DNA of 64,000 bases from Urophycis tenuis (lineage: Eukaryota; Chordata; Actinopteri; Gadiformes; Phycidae), in contig JAXIVH010000012.1 in NCBI GenBank assembly GCA_036785325.1, positions 9,809,253-9,873,252 of the forward strand, written 5' to 3'. Below, piece by piece: positions 62,907 through 64,000 of the stretch (position 1 is its first letter; every line of letters begins with the position of its first letter). A program made the position numbers and the translations under genes. Under the pieces are notes generated by a model. The model was not told where the DNA came from. It was given only the letters and a program-made list of their open reading frames with translations, and ran no database searches.

Positions 62907-63363
62907 CGCTCCGACGGACGGCCGCAGGCTGAGCCGCAGAGTGGGCCTGACCGCCAACGGCTCTCAGTTCACCCTGGCCGGGGAGCCCTTCCGCGTCCCT
63001 CGGGGGGTCCGTGCACTACTTCCGCGTCCCCCGGGCCTACTGGAGGGACCGGCTGGTGAAGAGCCAAGGCCTGTGGCATCAACACCATCACCACGTAAGG
63101 CACACGGAGGTTGTTGCCTGTCAACAACCTCCCGCGTGTTGCTTGTGCCCTGGAGACACAGAGGAACTGGGGCTGGCGGGCGGGGCGGGTTAGTGGGGGG
63201 GTCACTGGGGGGGCAGGGTCACGGGGGGGGGGCTGAGTGCTAATATGGGTGGCGGGGGTGGATTCTGAGATGTGCGTTTTTTTAATCCTTGCAGATACGT
63301 GCCCTGGAGTCTGCATCAGCCGGAGAGAGGCGTCTTCAACTTCTACACGCAGCTGGATCTAGA
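62907..63363 (+). CDS. glb1l2: Beta-galactosidase-1-like (GLB1L2/3 type), two exons with frame breaks
   Basis: Exon A 62907-63094 (acceptor CTCCCCGCAG, donor GTAAGG) and exon B 63295-63363 (acceptor TCCTTGCAG, donor GTGAGC). Exon A reads [19 protein letters not shown], then in a shifted frame [19 protein letters not shown], then after another shift ACGINTITT. Exon B continues [20 protein letters not shown]. This is the N-terminal TIM-barrel start of glycoside hydrolase family 35. GLB1L2 and GLB1L3 have the closest remembered text (SIHYFRVPREYWRDRL, YVPWNLHEPERG). One extra base is needed to explain each break, near 62997-63006 and 63064-63065, both at C or G runs. The rest of the gene lies beyond the window. 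The choice between glb1l2 and glb1l3 is uncertain. It could be a pseudogene, but sequence error is as likely. Confidence 0.75.
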
Positions 63364-63867
63364 GTGAGCGCTCAAATCTCTCGTCTTGCGTCCTTGTTGT
63401 GTTGTTGTATTGTTTGTCTGTCCGCGCGATCTTCACACGCACAGGGTTTGGCGCGCCCTAGCCAACCAGCCAACCACCGTGGCATCCAACTCAACCTCAC
63501 GGCCAGCGCTGCGCAAAGGACTACACACACCTCGCCAGAGTGATCACCGCTCCGGCGTGCATGGGGAATTCCCCGCAGTTCGGTGTCCGGTGTCATTCGT
63601 ATCGTCGCCATCGCCCCCACCGCCGTCGCCCTAGGCCGCAGGGCCCAGGGGAGACCAGGCAGGGGACAAACCCACCTGGCAACCGCTGCAGCGTTTCCAC
63701 AACAACAGCAACGCGGCGCGAGGCAATTAGCGCTAGTGGAGGCTCAGGAACAGCGAAGGGGATGCTGCATCAGCTTGTGTTGTGGCCGCAAGCACATTGC
63801 CCACTCTTCCCACACTACCCAAGCCATAAGGTTGTGGAGGCTGTGGGGCCACGTATGCTTCTTACCA
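63364..63867. other. Intron of the glb1l2-like gene
   Basis: Non-coding. I see no further exon before the SINE. Confidence 0.5.
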
Positions 63868-64000
63868 GGGCATCAGTGGTTCAGTGGGGTAGAGCGGGTG
63901 GACAGAGCGGGTCGTCCGCTCACCGTCGGGTCGGCAGTTCGATCCCCTCGATTCCCCTCCTCCACCTGTCTGCGTGTCGAAGTGTCCTTGAGCAAGACAC
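63868..64000 (+). mobile_element. tRNA-derived SINE, cut by window edge
   Basis: A box TGGTTCAGTGG (63877-63887) and B box AGTTCGATCCC (63936-63946). TGCGTGTCGAAGTGTCCTTG then AGCAAGACAC runs to the edge. It is the same family as the copy at 58500-58682, in the opposite orientation. Confidence 0.85.

Overview
The window is vertebrate nuclear DNA, almost certainly from a ray-finned (teleost) fish. It has multi-exon genes with GT-AG introns, fish-type tRNA-derived SINEs, a very high density of CA, GA and CT microsatellites, and several long poly-G or poly-C runs. Gene identities come from translated exons compared with remembered vertebrate families. Exon limits were read by hand from splice sites and checked by codon phase.

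Layout from left to right. (1) 1-11.1 kb: the tail of uvrag (+), of which one coding exon is visible, then repeat-rich DNA with a 200-N gap. (2) 11.1-16.0 kb: wnt11 (-), four of about five coding exons, with four single-base frame breaks. Its last exon is not visible and probably lies in the same gap as the last uvrag exon. (3) 16-25 kb: intergenic DNA. (4) 25.2-36.6 kb (-): the most striking locus, a THAP12-related gene. One THAP zinc finger is followed by four tandem copies of a small-exon plus large-exon pair, each encoding a domesticated hAT-transposase-like module. All eleven exons join in one frame of 2462 codons plus stop. (5) 38.2-41.2 kb (-): an ordinary single-module thap12 of 740 codons. 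(6) 42.2-45.9 kb (+): ckap2, a spindle and microtubule protein. (7) 46.3-54.1 kb (-): stt3a, 17 coding exons and 705 codons, the catalytic subunit of oligosaccharyltransferase. (8) 55.4-61.6 kb (-): ei24, 10 coding exons and 341 codons. (9) 62.9-63.4 kb (+): two exons of a beta-galactosidase-1-like gene, again with frame breaks. A SINE runs off the right edge.

These are independent housekeeping or developmental genes, not an operon. thap12 and its four-module relative are a head-to-tail paralogous pair on the same strand. thap12 and ckap2 start divergently about 1 kb apart, and ckap2 and stt3a converge. No RNA gene or CRISPR array was recognised. The coding parts of the two THAP genes, ckap2, stt3a and ei24 (about 14.5 kb) carry no frame break. 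All six suspected indels fall in wnt11 and the glb1l2-like exons, mostly at short homopolymers, which points to local sequence error more than to gene death.
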